Below are positions 1 through 8,838 of a stretch of 64,000 bases of DNA, one piece after another (the first letter of the stretch is position 1; each line of letters opens with the position of its first letter). The notes under the pieces were generated by a model. That model was not told the DNA's origin. It saw nothing but the letters and a program-made list of their open reading frames with translations, and ran no database searches. Origin of the DNA: JBAOHV01 sp963714875 (GTDB taxonomy: Bacteria > Actinomycetota > Acidimicrobiia > Acidimicrobiales > Microtrichaceae); contig CAVQQI010000011.1 in the NCBI GenBank assembly GCA_963714875.1, positions 806,001-870,000 of the forward strand. The letters are read 5' to 3'. Both the position numbers and the translations under genes were made by a program.

Positions 1-375
1 GGTGGCCTCGGCGGTGCGCTTCGCCATGAGCAGCGTCTTCGCAGCCTGCTCGACCTCGGCCTCCTCGCTCTGTCGGGCGCTGTTGGCCGCTGCGGCCGCC
101 ACGCCCTGGCTCGCCTCACGCGCCGCCCGCTCGGCGGCCTCGGCTCGCTGCTCGGCGCTCTGGGCACGCTGGACCGCCTCCGCGATGGCCGCGTCGGCCT
201 TCTCGAGACGCGACTCGGCGTGGGCGGCGCGTTCAGCGGTGTGACGGGTCCTGGCCAGCAGTTGGGCGAGTGCCGTCCCTGTCTGCTCCAGGAACGTCTC
301 CACCTGCTCGATGTCGTAGCCCTTGCGACGCTCGGTGAACTCGGTCTTCTCGAACAGCTCCGGGGTCAGCTCCAT
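1..375 (-). CDS. divIVA: DivIVA-domain cell division protein (3' end cut by window edge)
   Basis: Reading down from an ATG at 375, the first 125 residues are visible and the gene runs off the left edge. The N-terminus has the DivIVA signature: Phe-Thr-Glu-Arg-Arg followed by GYDIEQVETFLE at about residues 12-30, which in the family binds curved membrane. It is followed by an Ala/Glu/Arg-rich heptad pattern typical of the DivIVA coiled coil. DivIVA (Wag31 in mycobacteria) marks cell poles and septa and recruits growth or division factors. It lies about 100 bases downstream of yggT on the same strand, the usual last member of the sepF-yggT-divIVA end of an actinobacterial dcw cluster. The family call is secure; total length cannot be seen. 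Confidence 0.88.
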   Translation of the reverse strand, partial: MELTPELFEKTEFTERRKGYDIEQVETFLEQTGTALAQLLARTRHTAERAAHAESRLEKADAAIAEAVQRAQSAEQRAEAAERAAREASQGVAAAAANSARQSEEAEVEQAAKTLLMAKRTAEAT

Positions 376-475
376 GCGCGCATCGTAGCCCCGGTGCTGG
401 CGATCCTCGGGTTTCTCCTGTCGAGCGGTGTCGCGTCGCGGACCACGGATCCCGACGACGCGACCATGCCGGCGT

Positions 476-727
476 TCAGCAGATGATCCCCTGCAGCACC
501 GTCACACCCAACAGGATGACCAGCGGCGACAGATCGAGCGCAGCGGCGCCGAGCCGAACCGGCGGGATGGCCCGGCGCAGCGGACCCATCGCCCACTCGG
601 TGGCGCCGAACACGAATCGCTGCACGGTCATGAACAGCCCCTCGCTGGCAGGGAACCAGCTGAGGATGATCCGGACGAAGATCAGGATGACGAAGACCTG
701 GAGACCCAGGCAGATGAGTGCTCTCAC
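476..727 (-). CDS. yggT: YggT family membrane protein
   Basis: An 83-residue protein with two hydrophobic segments, about residues 3-22 and 62-82, separated by a short basic region. The first segment ends in RIILSWFP, the conserved YggT motif. The family is short, membrane-embedded and of uncertain biochemical role; in Gram-positive bacteria it is regularly placed between sepF and divIVA and is thought to help envelope or division functions. That is the context here: sepF ends 43 bases upstream and divIVA starts about 100 bases downstream. No odd features. Confidence 0.9.
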   Translation of the reverse strand: MRALICLGLQVFVILIFVRIILSWFPASEGLFMTVQRFVFGATEWAMGPLRRAIPPVRLGAAALDLSPLVILLGVTVLQGIIC

Positions 728-770
728 GAGTGGTGTGGGACGGTGGGACGGGGGGACGTCACAGTGCGGA

Positions 771-1400
771 TCAACGCTCCTCGTTCACCAGTCCGCCCTC
801 GCGCAGGCGTCGGCGGTCGTCGTCGGACACCTCGGTTCCCCGAGGGGTGAGCAGGAAGACCTGGTCGGCAACGCGCTCCATGTCGCCCTCGAGGCCGTAA
901 CAGAGGCCGCTCGCGAAGTCGATGAGGCGACGGGACAGGTCCCGGTCGACCCCTTGGAGGTTGACGATCACCGGCTGTTCACGCTTGAAGTGATCAGCCA
1001 CCTGCTGCACGTCGTTGAATCCGGTGGGCGACACGACGTGGGGCTTGGTCGCGGACGGCAGCGGCCGCACCACCCCGCGTTGCTCCGGTTCGGGTGCCGA
1101 CGAAGGGGCGTTGATGACCCGGACCCCGCCGTCGCCCTCATCCCAGTCCTCGCTGCGGCCGGACGGCATGGTGCGCACCGACGAGCGGCCGCCCCGGGCG
1201 CCGCCGCTCGCGGCGGCCGACGCTGCAGCCGCGGCACGAGCACGTGGGCTCGGAGCAGGCGCGGGCGCCACCTCCTCATCGACGTAGTCGTCGTCGTAGA
1301 CCTCGTCGTACTCGTCACCCGGCTCGCCGTACTCGTCCTCGTAGTAGGGCTCGTTGCCGAGGCCCAGCCAGGTCCGGGTGTTCTTCATCCAGTTCGACAT
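771..1400 (-). CDS. sepF: SepF, FtsZ membrane anchor
   Basis: A 209-residue protein. The N-terminus (MSNWMKNTRTWLG) fits the amphipathic membrane-binding helix of SepF. Residues about 15-120 are an acidic then Ala/Arg-rich linker. The SepF domain occupies about 120-209, with the family signature DRDLSRRLIDFASGL and GLEGDMERVADQVFLLTP. SepF dimers bind the C-terminal tail of FtsZ and tether the Z-ring to the membrane, which matters in bacteria without FtsA; no ftsA is seen in this cluster. A GAGGAG Shine-Dalgarno at 1407-1412 lies six bases before the ATG, so the start is well supported. A 52-base gap separates it from yggS. Confidence 0.95.
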   Translation of the reverse strand: MSNWMKNTRTWLGLGNEPYYEDEYGEPGDEYDEVYDDDYVDEEVAPAPAPSPRARAAAAASAAASGGARGGRSSVRTMPSGRSEDWDEGDGGVRVINAPSSAPEPEQRGVVRPLPSATKPHVVSPTGFNDVQQVADHFKREQPVIVNLQGVDRDLSRRLIDFASGLCYGLEGDMERVADQVFLLTPRGTEVSDDDRRRLREGGLVNEER

Positions 1401-1452
1401 GCTGCACTCCTCGGCGGCGAGTGTAGTTGCAGGTCGTCCGCGGCGCGAGACC

Positions 1453-2160
1453 TCATGGCTGCTGACCTGTGGGCGATGTCCGGGCGCCTGCGGGCGATGG
1501 ACGGGGGCCCACGAGCGCGGAGCCCACCCGCACCACGGTCGCCCCTTCCTCGACCGCGACCTCCAGATCTGCGCTCATCCCCATCGAGCGCTCCTCGAGT
1601 CCTGATGCAGAGGCCAGCCGGTCCAACAGCTGGAAACCGGGACGCGCATCCTCCGGCTCGCCCGGCGCCCCGACGCCCATCAGCCCACGCACGTCGAGCC
1701 CCAGCTCGCCACATCGGGACACGAGCCCCGCCACGTCCTGCGGAGCGCACCCGCCGCGACCGGGCAGCCCCGCCAGGTCCACCTGGACCAGGACCCTCGC
1801 CCCGGGGGCCCGCTTCGCGATCTCGACCGCCAGCGACGAGCGATCCACCGTCTCCCACAGGTGCACCACGTCGGCGACGACGCGCACCTTGTTCGTCTGG
1901 AGTCGACCGATGAAGTGCCACCGGGGCCCGGGGCCGAGGGCGACTGCCTTGGGAAGGAACTCCTGCGCATAGCTCTCCCCCAGGTCGACGAACCCTGCCG
2001 CGAAGGCGGCCGCCGCGACCTCGGGCGGATGCCCCTTGGTCACCGCGACGACCGTGACGTCGCGATCGGTCAGCTCCGCGATGCGAGCACGGATCCGCGC
2101 TCCTCGGCGCGAGATCGCCTCGATGAGGGCCGGATCGGGCGTGGCCGCAGCAGCGTTCAC
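1453..2160 (-). CDS. yggS: YggS/PROSC pyridoxal phosphate homeostasis protein
   Basis: A 235-residue protein of the fold-III PLP-binding alanine racemase-like family. VAVTKGHP near residue 40 holds the PLP-binding lysine (Lys42). WHFIGRLQTNKV and the C-terminal GMSADLEVAVEEGATVVRVG are family hallmarks. YggS proteins carry PLP but have no known catalytic reaction; they buffer PLP and affect amino-acid and keto-acid pools. I chose the GTG at 2160 because it overlaps the yfiH stop as GTGA, the same coupling used through this cluster. A position between yfiH and sepF is normal for Gram-positive dcw clusters. Confidence 0.93.
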   Translation of the reverse strand: MNAAAATPDPALIEAISRRGARIRARIAELTDRDVTVVAVTKGHPPEVAAAAFAAGFVDLGESYAQEFLPKAVALGPGPRWHFIGRLQTNKVRVVADVVHLWETVDRSSLAVEIAKRAPGARVLVQVDLAGLPGRGGCAPQDVAGLVSRCGELGLDVRGLMGVGAPGEPEDARPGFQLLDRLASASGLEERSMGMSADLEVAVEEGATVVRVGSALVGPRPSPAGARTSPTGQQP

Positions 2161-2936
2161 GGCGCCGCGACCGGGGCCGGGGGCGACTGGTCTGCGGCGG
2201 CGCCGGTACGAGCCTCGATCCAGGTCACCGCCGCCTGGCGCCCCTGGTCGCTGCGGGCTCGCCACGAGTAGCAGTCGGGGTCGGACGCGGTGCAGCGCAC
2301 CGCGAGGGGGTCCTCGAGCACGGCGGTCGCACCTGCCTCGGCCAACGCCGCGGCCACCCCGGCGCGCAGGTCGAGCGCCGGCGCGCCACCGGCGGTGGCC
2401 CCCCGCAGGGTCGGCCCGTAGCGCTGCACGAGTCGATCCAGATCGTCGGCGCCGAACTCGTAGGCATCGGGCGAGATGCAGGGGCCCAGCTCCCACCCCA
2501 CCTGCTGGGCTCCCAGCTCGCGCATCGCGGCGACGGTCGCCTGCAGCACGCCCGACTCGAGCCCGCGCCAGCCGGCATGAGCGGCCCCGATCACCGCGCC
2601 GTCGTCGGTCCCGGCGCACAGCAGCACGCCTGCGCAGTCGGCGGTGTGCACCGCCAGCACCGCGCCCGGCTCCGCGGTCACCGCCGCGTCGGCGTCGGCC
2701 CCGGCGTGCTGACCGGGGGTGTTCACGACCACGACACGATCACCGTGGACCTGGTGGAGCCAGGTCCACGGGGTCGGAGCGATGCGTCGTCGCCGGCGTT
2801 CGAGTCGGTCCCGCGGCGCCAGGACCGACAGGTCACCGTCGGAACGGTCGGTGAAACGTCGATGGACGACGACACGCGGCCTGCGGCCGGCGGACGGGCG
2901 GGCGGCGGGATGGCCGACGACGGGCGTGTCGGACAC
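2157..2936 (-). CDS. pgeF: YfiH/PgeF family multicopper-like oxidoreductase
   Basis: A 259-residue protein of the laccase-domain (DUF152) family. Characteristic segments are LHQVHGDRVV, AVHTADCAGVLL, AAHAGWRGLESGV and GPCISPDAYEF; the His and Cys residues form the metal site. The family has been described as polyphenol oxidase, as a purine nucleoside phosphorylase or adenosine deaminase (FAMIN-like), and as PgeF, which corrects misincorporated amino acids in peptidoglycan. Its place directly after ftsZ fits a cell-wall editing role, but that is inference. It starts six bases after the ftsZ stop and ends in a GTGA overlap with yggS. Confidence 0.92.
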   Translation of the reverse strand: MSDTPVVGHPAARPSAGRRPRVVVHRRFTDRSDGDLSVLAPRDRLERRRRRIAPTPWTWLHQVHGDRVVVVNTPGQHAGADADAAVTAEPGAVLAVHTADCAGVLLCAGTDDGAVIGAAHAGWRGLESGVLQATVAAMRELGAQQVGWELGPCISPDAYEFGADDLDRLVQRYGPTLRGATAGGAPALDLRAGVAAALAEAGATAVLEDPLAVRCTASDPDCYSWRARSDQGRQAAVTWIEARTGAAADQSPPAPVAAP

Positions 2937-2942
2937 CGATGG

Positions 2943-4058
2943 TCACTTCAGGAAGGAGGGCACATCGAAGTCGTCATCGCCGTCGAACAGCGAGTCGTCC
3001 TCGTCGTCATCGGCATCGGCGAACACGTCGTTGATGACGCTGCCGCGGGACTCGGCAGCGGCGGGCTCGGGCGCCGGCTCGCTGCGTCGCCCGGACGACT
3101 TGGCGTCGTCCCAACGCTCGAAGCCGGCTGCAACGACCGTGATGCGGACCTCGTCGCCCATCTCGTCGTCGATCACGGCGCCGAAGATGATGTTCGCCTC
3201 GGGGTGGGCCACCTCGTGGATGACCGAGGCAGCTTCGTTGACCTCGAACAGGGTCAGGTCGCTGCCCCCGGAGATGTTCAACAGGATGCCCCGGGCGCCG
3301 TCGATCGCCGCTTCGAGCAGCGGGGAGGAGATCGCATGACGGGCGGCCTGCAGCGCCCGACCCTCGCCGGTGGCGTACCCGACGCCCATCAACGCGCTGC
3401 CGGCGTCGCTCATGATCATCCGGACGTCCGCGAAGTCGGTGTTGATCAGCCCGGGGGTGGTGATGAGGTCGGTGATGCCCTGCACACCCTGGAGCAGCAC
3501 CTCGTCGGCCATCTTGAACGCGTTGAGCACCGACGTCTTCTCGTTGGCGACGGTGAGCAGTCGATCGTTCGGGATGACGATCTGGGTGTCGACCTTCTCC
3601 TTCAGGCTGCCGATGCCCTGGTCGGCCTGCACCGAACGCCGACGCCCCTCGAACAGGAACGGCCGCGTCACGACCGCGATCGTCAGCGCACCCTGGCTCT
3701 TGGCGATCTCGGCCACCACGGGCGCCGCGCCGGTGCCGGTGCCGCCACCCTCTCCGGCGGTGACGAACACCATGTCGGCGCCGCGCAGCACCTCTTCGAT
3801 CTCGGACTGGTGGTCCTCGGCTGCCTGACGGCCGACGTCGGGATCAGAGCCCGCACCCAGTCCACGGGTCAGCTCGCGGCCGATGTCCAACTTGATGTCG
3901 GCGTCGCTCATCAGCAGCGCCTGGGCATCGGTGTTGATGGCGATGAACTCCACTCCCTTGAGTCCGGCATCGATCATCCGGTTGACCGCGTTGCAGCCGC
4001 CTCCACCGATGCCGACGACCTTGATGACCGCCAGGTAGTTCTGCGGGTTGTGCGCCAT
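2943..4058 (-). CDS. ftsZ: Cell division GTPase FtsZ
   Basis: A tubulin-like GTPase that polymerises into the Z-ring. From the ATG at 4058 it is 371 residues. The glycine-rich nucleotide loop is near residues 15-21, the tubulin signature GGGTGTG at about 104-110, and the synergy (T7) loop is NTDFADVRMIMSDAGSA. An acidic linker leads to the conserved C-terminal tail FDVPSFLK, which binds SepF. An upstream in-frame ATG at 4091 exists, but GGAGGTGG sits eight bases before 4058 and the family starts near here, so 4058 is preferred. A 165-base gap separates it from ftsQ, suggesting its own promoter. Confidence 0.97.
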   Translation of the reverse strand: MAHNPQNYLAVIKVVGIGGGGCNAVNRMIDAGLKGVEFIAINTDAQALLMSDADIKLDIGRELTRGLGAGSDPDVGRQAAEDHQSEIEEVLRGADMVFVTAGEGGGTGTGAAPVVAEIAKSQGALTIAVVTRPFLFEGRRRSVQADQGIGSLKEKVDTQIVIPNDRLLTVANEKTSVLNAFKMADEVLLQGVQGITDLITTPGLINTDFADVRMIMSDAGSALMGVGYATGEGRALQAARHAISSPLLEAAIDGARGILLNISGGSDLTLFEVNEAASVIHEVAHPEANIIFGAVIDDEMGDEVRITVVAAGFERWDDAKSSGRRSEPAPEPAAAESRGSVINDVFADADDDEDDSLFDGDDDFDVPSFLK

Positions 4059-4143
4059 GGGACTAGCCACCTCCAGGAACCGGGGCGGCAATGCTCCCGG
4101 GTGTTCGGACCAGCACAGTACCCACCAGCGCGACCGCCAGGCT

Positions 4144-4188
4144 GAACCTGCAGTCGAGGTGGAACCGCGTTGAACCTCGTGTCGAACC
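4144..4188 (-). promoter_or_regulatory. ftsZ upstream region with four GGTTC repeats
   Basis: The 165 bases between ftsQ and ftsZ contain no gene. On the ftsZ strand GGTTC occurs at 4188-4184, 4176-4172, 4166-4162 and 4148-4144, with spacings of 12, 10 and 18 bases. This gap is the only sizeable one inside the mur/fts block, and ftsZ often has its own promoter, so these may be regulator sites. I see no convincing -10 and -35 pair. Confidence 0.3.
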
Positions 4189-4223
4189 TGAGACTACGGC
4201 CTGCGCCGATGCGTCAGCAACGA

Positions 4224-5219
4224 TCACGGCGTCCCCGCTCCGCTCTCGTCGGGCGTGTCGGTCGAGCCGGTCGTGTCCGAGGACCCCGTGGGGTCGGACT
4301 CCTCCGCCGGCGGATCCGCCCCTGCCGACGCGGTTCCGCTGACCTCGGTGGGCGCCGGAACCAGGCAGTCGGCCTGTCGACTGGCCGTGGGCCGGTCGGG
4401 TTGGCGGACGTCGAGCACGTCGAGGCACTCCAGGGTGACCTGCTCCAGGAACGCGCGGACGGCGACCAGCTTCGCCGGCACGTCCTCGACCGGACCGAAC
4501 CGGATCGTGGCATCGTCGTCGAGCAGGAAGCTCAGGTCACCGTCGCGGTCCAGCCGACCGTCCGACAACGGTCCGCGCATCGCGTCGGGCATGCGGGCGT
4601 GCACCACGAGGACGTCGGCGAGCTCGTCGGGGACCTCGGTGGCCGTCGCCCAGTCGGTGCCGGCGGGCAACGCGTCGGTGACGTCGAGGACCGGCAGCGT
4701 GGCGGCGTCGACCGGGTCGCCGGCGTCAGGATCCCCGGGGAGCAGCTCGTCGGGCAGCAGGTCGTCGGGCAGCACGGTGCCGGAGCGCGACACGATGCGC
4801 TCCACGTTGTTCGACCGCAGGCGCAGCAGCGGTGTCTCCTCGACCAGCTCGATCCTCACGGTGGCGGGCCACTCACGGGTGACGGTCGCCGCGGCGACCA
4901 TCGGCTGGGCGCGGAGCCGGGTCCGCACCGCGGCCAGGTCGACCACGACCATCTGGTCGCCCACGGCGATGCCACTGGCAGATCGAACCTGGTCGTCGGT
5001 CAGCGCCTCGGCTCCGACGACCTCGATGGTGTCGACATCGGTGACGGGCGACCAGGCCACTCCCACCGCAGCAGCCGCCACTGCGACGACCACACCGATC
5101 GCGATCAGGCGGTTGCGGCGATGTCGCCGCTGTCCCTCGCGCACCCGCCGGCGTCGCTCCACGAATCGGGGCTCCACCTGGCTGCGCACCACGCGCGGGC
5201 GGTCGGTCGTGGTCACCAC
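4224..5219 (-). CDS. ftsQ: Cell division protein FtsQ (POTRA domain)
   Basis: A 331-residue bitopic protein. A basic cytoplasmic tail (residues 1-37, rich in Arg) precedes one transmembrane helix at about 38-57, then a POTRA domain beginning VDTIEVVGAEALTDDQV, then the FtsQ beta domain with REWPATVRIELVEETPL. FtsQ links FtsL and the late divisome in the periplasm-equivalent space. The last 45 residues are a Ser/Asp/Thr/Glu-rich tail without similarity to the core. The first possible GTG is at 5219, overlapping the end of murB; the next codon, GTG at 5216, would give a GTGA overlap and is equally possible. Confidence 0.9.
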   Translation of the reverse strand: MVTTTDRPRVVRSQVEPRFVERRRRVREGQRRHRRNRLIAIGVVVAVAAAAVGVAWSPVTDVDTIEVVGAEALTDDQVRSASGIAVGDQMVVVDLAAVRTRLRAQPMVAAATVTREWPATVRIELVEETPLLRLRSNNVERIVSRSGTVLPDDLLPDELLPGDPDAGDPVDAATLPVLDVTDALPAGTDWATATEVPDELADVLVVHARMPDAMRGPLSDGRLDRDGDLSFLLDDDATIRFGPVEDVPAKLVAVRAFLEQVTLECLDVLDVRQPDRPTASRQADCLVPAPTEVSGTASAGADPPAEESDPTGSSDTTGSTDTPDESGAGTP

Positions 5220-6181
5220 GAGATCCCCGTGTCGGACTCGCCGAACCCCACCATCACGGTCTCCGGGTGCAGGTCGACACCGCTGTGCGCCGCGACGATG
5301 CGCCGCACCTCGGCCATGACCGCGGCGACGTCATCCGCCGAGCCACCCGCATCGGCCTGGATGAAGTTGGCGTGCTTGACCGACACCTGGGCGGACCCGA
5401 TGCGAAGACCCTTGGCGCCGGCCGCGTCGATCAGTTGGCCCGCCGACGCACCTGGCGGGTTGGTGAACACCGATCCGGCGTTCTGGCCGCCGGGCTGGTG
5501 CTCACGCCGCCACCGCACGATCTGCGACAACAGGGCCTCTCCCACCGCCACGTCGCCCGGAGCGAGCTGCAGGTCCGCGTGGACGACGACGGCGGAGCTC
5601 GACAGCGACGAGCTGCGGTAGCCCAGGTCGAGCGCTGCCAGGTCCATGTGGACATCTTCACCGGTGCACAGATCGACCACGCGGACCCCGAGCAACGCGG
5701 CAGCCATGTCCGCACCGTGACCACCGGCGTTCATGCGCACCGCCCCACCGACCGATCCGGGCACCCCGACCGCCCACTCGAAGCCGGTGAGTCCGGCAGC
5801 AACGGTGCGGCGCGCCAGCACCGGCAGGCTGGTCGCTCCCCCGGCGCGCACCACCGTGTGATCCACCTCGATGCCCGCGAAACCCTCACCGAGCTGTACC
5901 ACCAGGGCATCCACGCCACGGTCCGCGACCAGCAGGTTGGATCCTCGACCGACCACCAGGGTCGCTCCGGGCGCGGCGTCCGGGTCGCCGCCGATCGTCG
6001 CGGCGACTGCAGCGGCGACACGGACCAGTTCTCCCGCGTCGTGGACCTCGACGAAGCGGCGGGCCGGGCCGCCGACCCGATAGGTGCTGAGCGGACCGAG
6101 GGGTCGGTCGTGCTCCAGGCGTTCACCCAGGAACGACAGCGCCTCGTCGAGACGGGCGAGCGACGCGGCGTCCAGGCTCAT
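5213..6181 (-). CDS. murB: UDP-N-acetylenolpyruvoylglucosamine reductase MurB
   Basis: FAD/NADPH enzyme that reduces UDP-GlcNAc-enolpyruvate to UDP-MurNAc. The 322-residue product shows the FAD-binding N-terminal half (STYRVGGPARRF, VVGRGSNLLVADRG, GVPGSVGGAVRMNAGG) and the substrate-binding half (GYRSSSL, GGQNAGSVFTNP, GLRIGSAQVSVKHANFI). It begins with an ATGA overlap with murC and ends overlapping ftsQ. MurC-murB-ftsQ-ftsZ order is normal. Intact. Confidence 0.96.
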   Translation of the reverse strand: MSLDAASLARLDEALSFLGERLEHDRPLGPLSTYRVGGPARRFVEVHDAGELVRVAAAVAATIGGDPDAAPGATLVVGRGSNLLVADRGVDALVVQLGEGFAGIEVDHTVVRAGGATSLPVLARRTVAAGLTGFEWAVGVPGSVGGAVRMNAGGHGADMAAALLGVRVVDLCTGEDVHMDLAALDLGYRSSSLSSSAVVVHADLQLAPGDVAVGEALLSQIVRWRREHQPGGQNAGSVFTNPPGASAGQLIDAAGAKGLRIGSAQVSVKHANFIQADAGGSADDVAAVMAEVRRIVAAHSGVDLHPETVMVGFGESDTGISW

Positions 6182-7627
6182 CGGTGCTCTCCCGCCCGCG
6201 ACCGGTCCGCGCCGCCGGCCGGCGGCTGCCCTGGTCCGACCGTTCCGAGTCGGTCGAGCAGCGGGCCCGCGACGGTCGTCACGTCACCGGCACCCACGGT
6301 CATGCACAGGTCGCCCGCCACGAGCTCGGCCGCGAGCGTCTCGACAACGTCGGCCAGGGTCGGTGCCCACAGCACCCGGGCGTCGGGCCGGGCCGCGCGC
6401 ACCGCGTCGACGAGCAGGGAGCCGCGGACGCCCGGCCGGGGAGCCTCGCCCGCCGGGTAGATCTCGGTGAGCACCAGCACGTCGGCATCGTCGAACGCAG
6501 TGGCGAACTCCTCCCACAGCGCCTCGGTGCGCGAGTAGCGGTGCGGCTGGAAGACCGCGACGACCCTGGACCATCCACCACTTCGTCCCGCAGCCAGCGC
6601 GGCTCGCACCTCGGTGGGCAGATGCGCGTAGTCGTCCACGACGTCGACCCCCGCGGCACTGCCCCGACGTTCGAAGCGGCGGGCCGCACCGGTGAACCCG
6701 CTCAGCGCAGCAGCGGAGGCCGCCAGGTCGACCCCCAACTCACCGGCCACGGCGAGCGCACCGGCGGCATCGAGCGCGTTGTGCAGGCCCGGGACGCCGA
6801 CGGCGACCGGTTGGCGGCCCCCGGGGTGCGCGAGCACGAAGCGGGACCCCTGTTGGCCGAGGTCCAGCTGCTCGATGCGGTACAGCGCCGTCGGGTCGGT
6901 CCCGTAGGCGACCGCACCGACGGAGCGTCCCAGCGCTGCTGCCTCGGGGTCGTCCGCGCAGACCACGCGGGGCCCGTCGGTCATGGACAGGAACTCGGCG
7001 AACCCTGCCCGCAACTCGTCCCAACCACCCCAGAACTCCAGGTGGTCGGGCTCGACGTTGGTCACCAGCGCAGCAGCCCGGGGTCCTGCCAGGAAGCTGC
7101 CGTCGCTCTCGTCGGCTTCCAGCACGAACCAACGTCCGCCCCCCGCACGGGCCGCCCCGCCGAGCGAGGCAACGGGTGCACCGATCAGGAACGACGGATC
7201 CTCGCCCGCCGCGACCAGCGCGGTGGCCAGCATCGACGTGGTGGTGGTCTTGCCGTGGGTGCCGGAGATCGACACGAACCGCTGGGTGGCCGCCATGGCC
7301 GGCAACAGCTCGATGCGACGCAGGACCGGGACGTCGCCCGCTCGGGCCGCCACGACCTCGACGTTGTCCTCGGGCACCGCGGTGGAGACCACCACCAGCT
7401 CGGCGTCGCCCAGGTTGGACAGCGTCGTGACCGACCGCCACTGCAACACCGAGAGCACGCAGCTGCTCGAGCGCCGGCCCCTCCGCGCGGTCCGAGCCCG
7501 TGACGCGGTGGCCCTGTTGGCTCAGCACCGTCGCGATCGCCGACATGCCGGCGCCACCGATGGCCACGACATGCACCCGGCGCGGCCGGGACAGGTCGAC
7601 GGTGGACGACGCGGACATCGGACTCAC
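6178..7627 (-). CDS. murC: UDP-N-acetylmuramate-L-alanine ligase MurC (frame break near 7430)
   Basis: ATP-dependent ligase adding L-Ala to UDP-MurNAc. The N-terminal part, from GTG 7627, has HVVAIGGAGMSAIATVL and VTGSDRAEGPALEQLRALG. The rest, in another frame, has DAELVVVSTAVPEDN, the ATP loop SISGTHGKTTT, EADESDGSF, NVEPDHLEFW and VFQPHRYSRT. The join falls near 7425-7435: reading GHDA from the first frame and SNLGDAELVVVST from the second requires removing one base, which gives 482 residues, normal for MurC. Since this is an essential single-copy gene, a sequencing indel is more likely than a pseudogene. The start overlaps the murG stop as GTGA. Confidence 0.9.
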
Positions 7628-8838
7628 CGCGACGCCGAGGAACCCAGCGCGTGGCGCTCCACCAGATCCGCGACCGCACCCGCGGCATCGGGACGTCCCA
7701 GCGCCCGCGCCGCGTCGGCCATCGAGGACAGCCGCTGCGGACCGCCACCGAGCAGCGCATCGACCTCGGCCACGAGACGATCGGTGTCGAGCTCCGAGTC
7801 GGGGACCAGCACCGCGGCTCCGCTGCGGACCAGCGGACCGGCGTTCGCGGTCTGGTGGTCACGCGTCGCGATCGGCAACGGCACCAGGATCGAGGGCACG
7901 CCGATCGCCGCCAACTCGGCCACGCTGGTCCCACCCGAGCGGCACACCACCAGGTCCGCCGCTGCCAACGCGAGCTGCATGCGTGTCTCGTAGCGCACCG
8001 CCCGGTAGTCCAGGCCGCCGGGGTCGGTCTCGATCGATGGGCGCGACTCCCAGTCCCTGGCGCCGATGACGTGGTGGACCGCCAGGTCGGAGCGGCCCGA
8101 CCATCGCTCGGCCGCGCCGTACAACGCGCCGTTGAGACGTCGCGCTCCGAGCGATCCGGCGAACACCACCAGGACGGTCCGGTCGAGTGGCAGTCCGAGC
8201 TCGCGGCGCGCTGCGTCGCGGTCGTGAGCTGCGGCGACCTCGAGGATCTCCTCGCGCACCGGGTTGCCCGTGACGACCGCCCGGGGCAGGTCGGTCTCGG
8301 GGAACGGCACTGCGCAGGCCGCGGCGAATCGGGCCACGAGGCGGTTCGCCGCGCCGGCACGGGCGTTCTGGTCCGCCACCACCAACGGCACCCGCCACAA
8401 CACCGCGGCGACCGCCACCGCCACCGAGGCGAACCCGCCCAGCGCCAGCACGACCGCAGGTCGTCGGCGCCGCACCAGGGACACCGCACGCACCGCTGCT
8501 CGCAGCAGGCCGATCACCGCCCCCACGTTGTCCCAGGTCAGGGACCGTTGCACTCCCCGCCCGGGCAGCAGCGTGATGTCGAAGCCGGCAGCTGGCACGA
8601 GCTCGGCCTCGATGCCGCGGCTCGCCCCCACGAAGTGGATCGTCGCCGCCTCGTGCCCACGTGCGACGAGCTCGTTGGCCACGGCGAGTCCCGGCACGAT
8701 GTGTCCCGCGGTGCCCCCACCGGCGATCAGCGCCCAGGTGCGCACCTGCTGCGGCCCAGCGTCGGTGTCCGGAGCCGCGGACCCGGCGCTCATCAGGTGA
8801 GTGCCGGTCGGGTCGGGGCTCGTGGGGTCAGGGCTCAT
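7624..8838 (-). CDS. murG: Lipid II synthase MurG (GlcNAc transferase)
   Basis: Transfers GlcNAc from UDP-GlcNAc to lipid I at the inner face of the membrane. From ATG 8838 (ATGA overlap with ftsW) it is 404 residues; a later ATG near 8792 is also possible, because the first 16 residues are a low-complexity Ser-Pro-Asp-Pro-Thr stretch. The N-terminal GGGTAGHIVPGLAVA loop, ADQNARAGAANR (the EQN region), GNPVREEI, FAGSLGARRLN and CRSGGTSVAELAAIGVP (UDP-GlcNAc binding) are all present. Intact. Confidence 0.95.
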   Translation of the reverse strand: MSPDPTSPDPTGTHLMSAGSAAPDTDAGPQQVRTWALIAGGGTAGHIVPGLAVANELVARGHEAATIHFVGASRGIEAELVPAAGFDITLLPGRGVQRSLTWDNVGAVIGLLRAAVRAVSLVRRRRPAVVLALGGFASVAVAVAAVLWRVPLVVADQNARAGAANRLVARFAAACAVPFPETDLPRAVVTGNPVREEILEVAAAHDRDAARRELGLPLDRTVLVVFAGSLGARRLNGALYGAAERWSGRSDLAVHHVIGARDWESRPSIETDPGGLDYRAVRYETRMQLALAAADLVVCRSGGTSVAELAAIGVPSILVPLPIATRDHQTANAGPLVRSGAAVLVPDSELDTDRLVAEVDALLGGGPQRLSSMADAARALGRPDAAGAVADLVERHALGSSASR

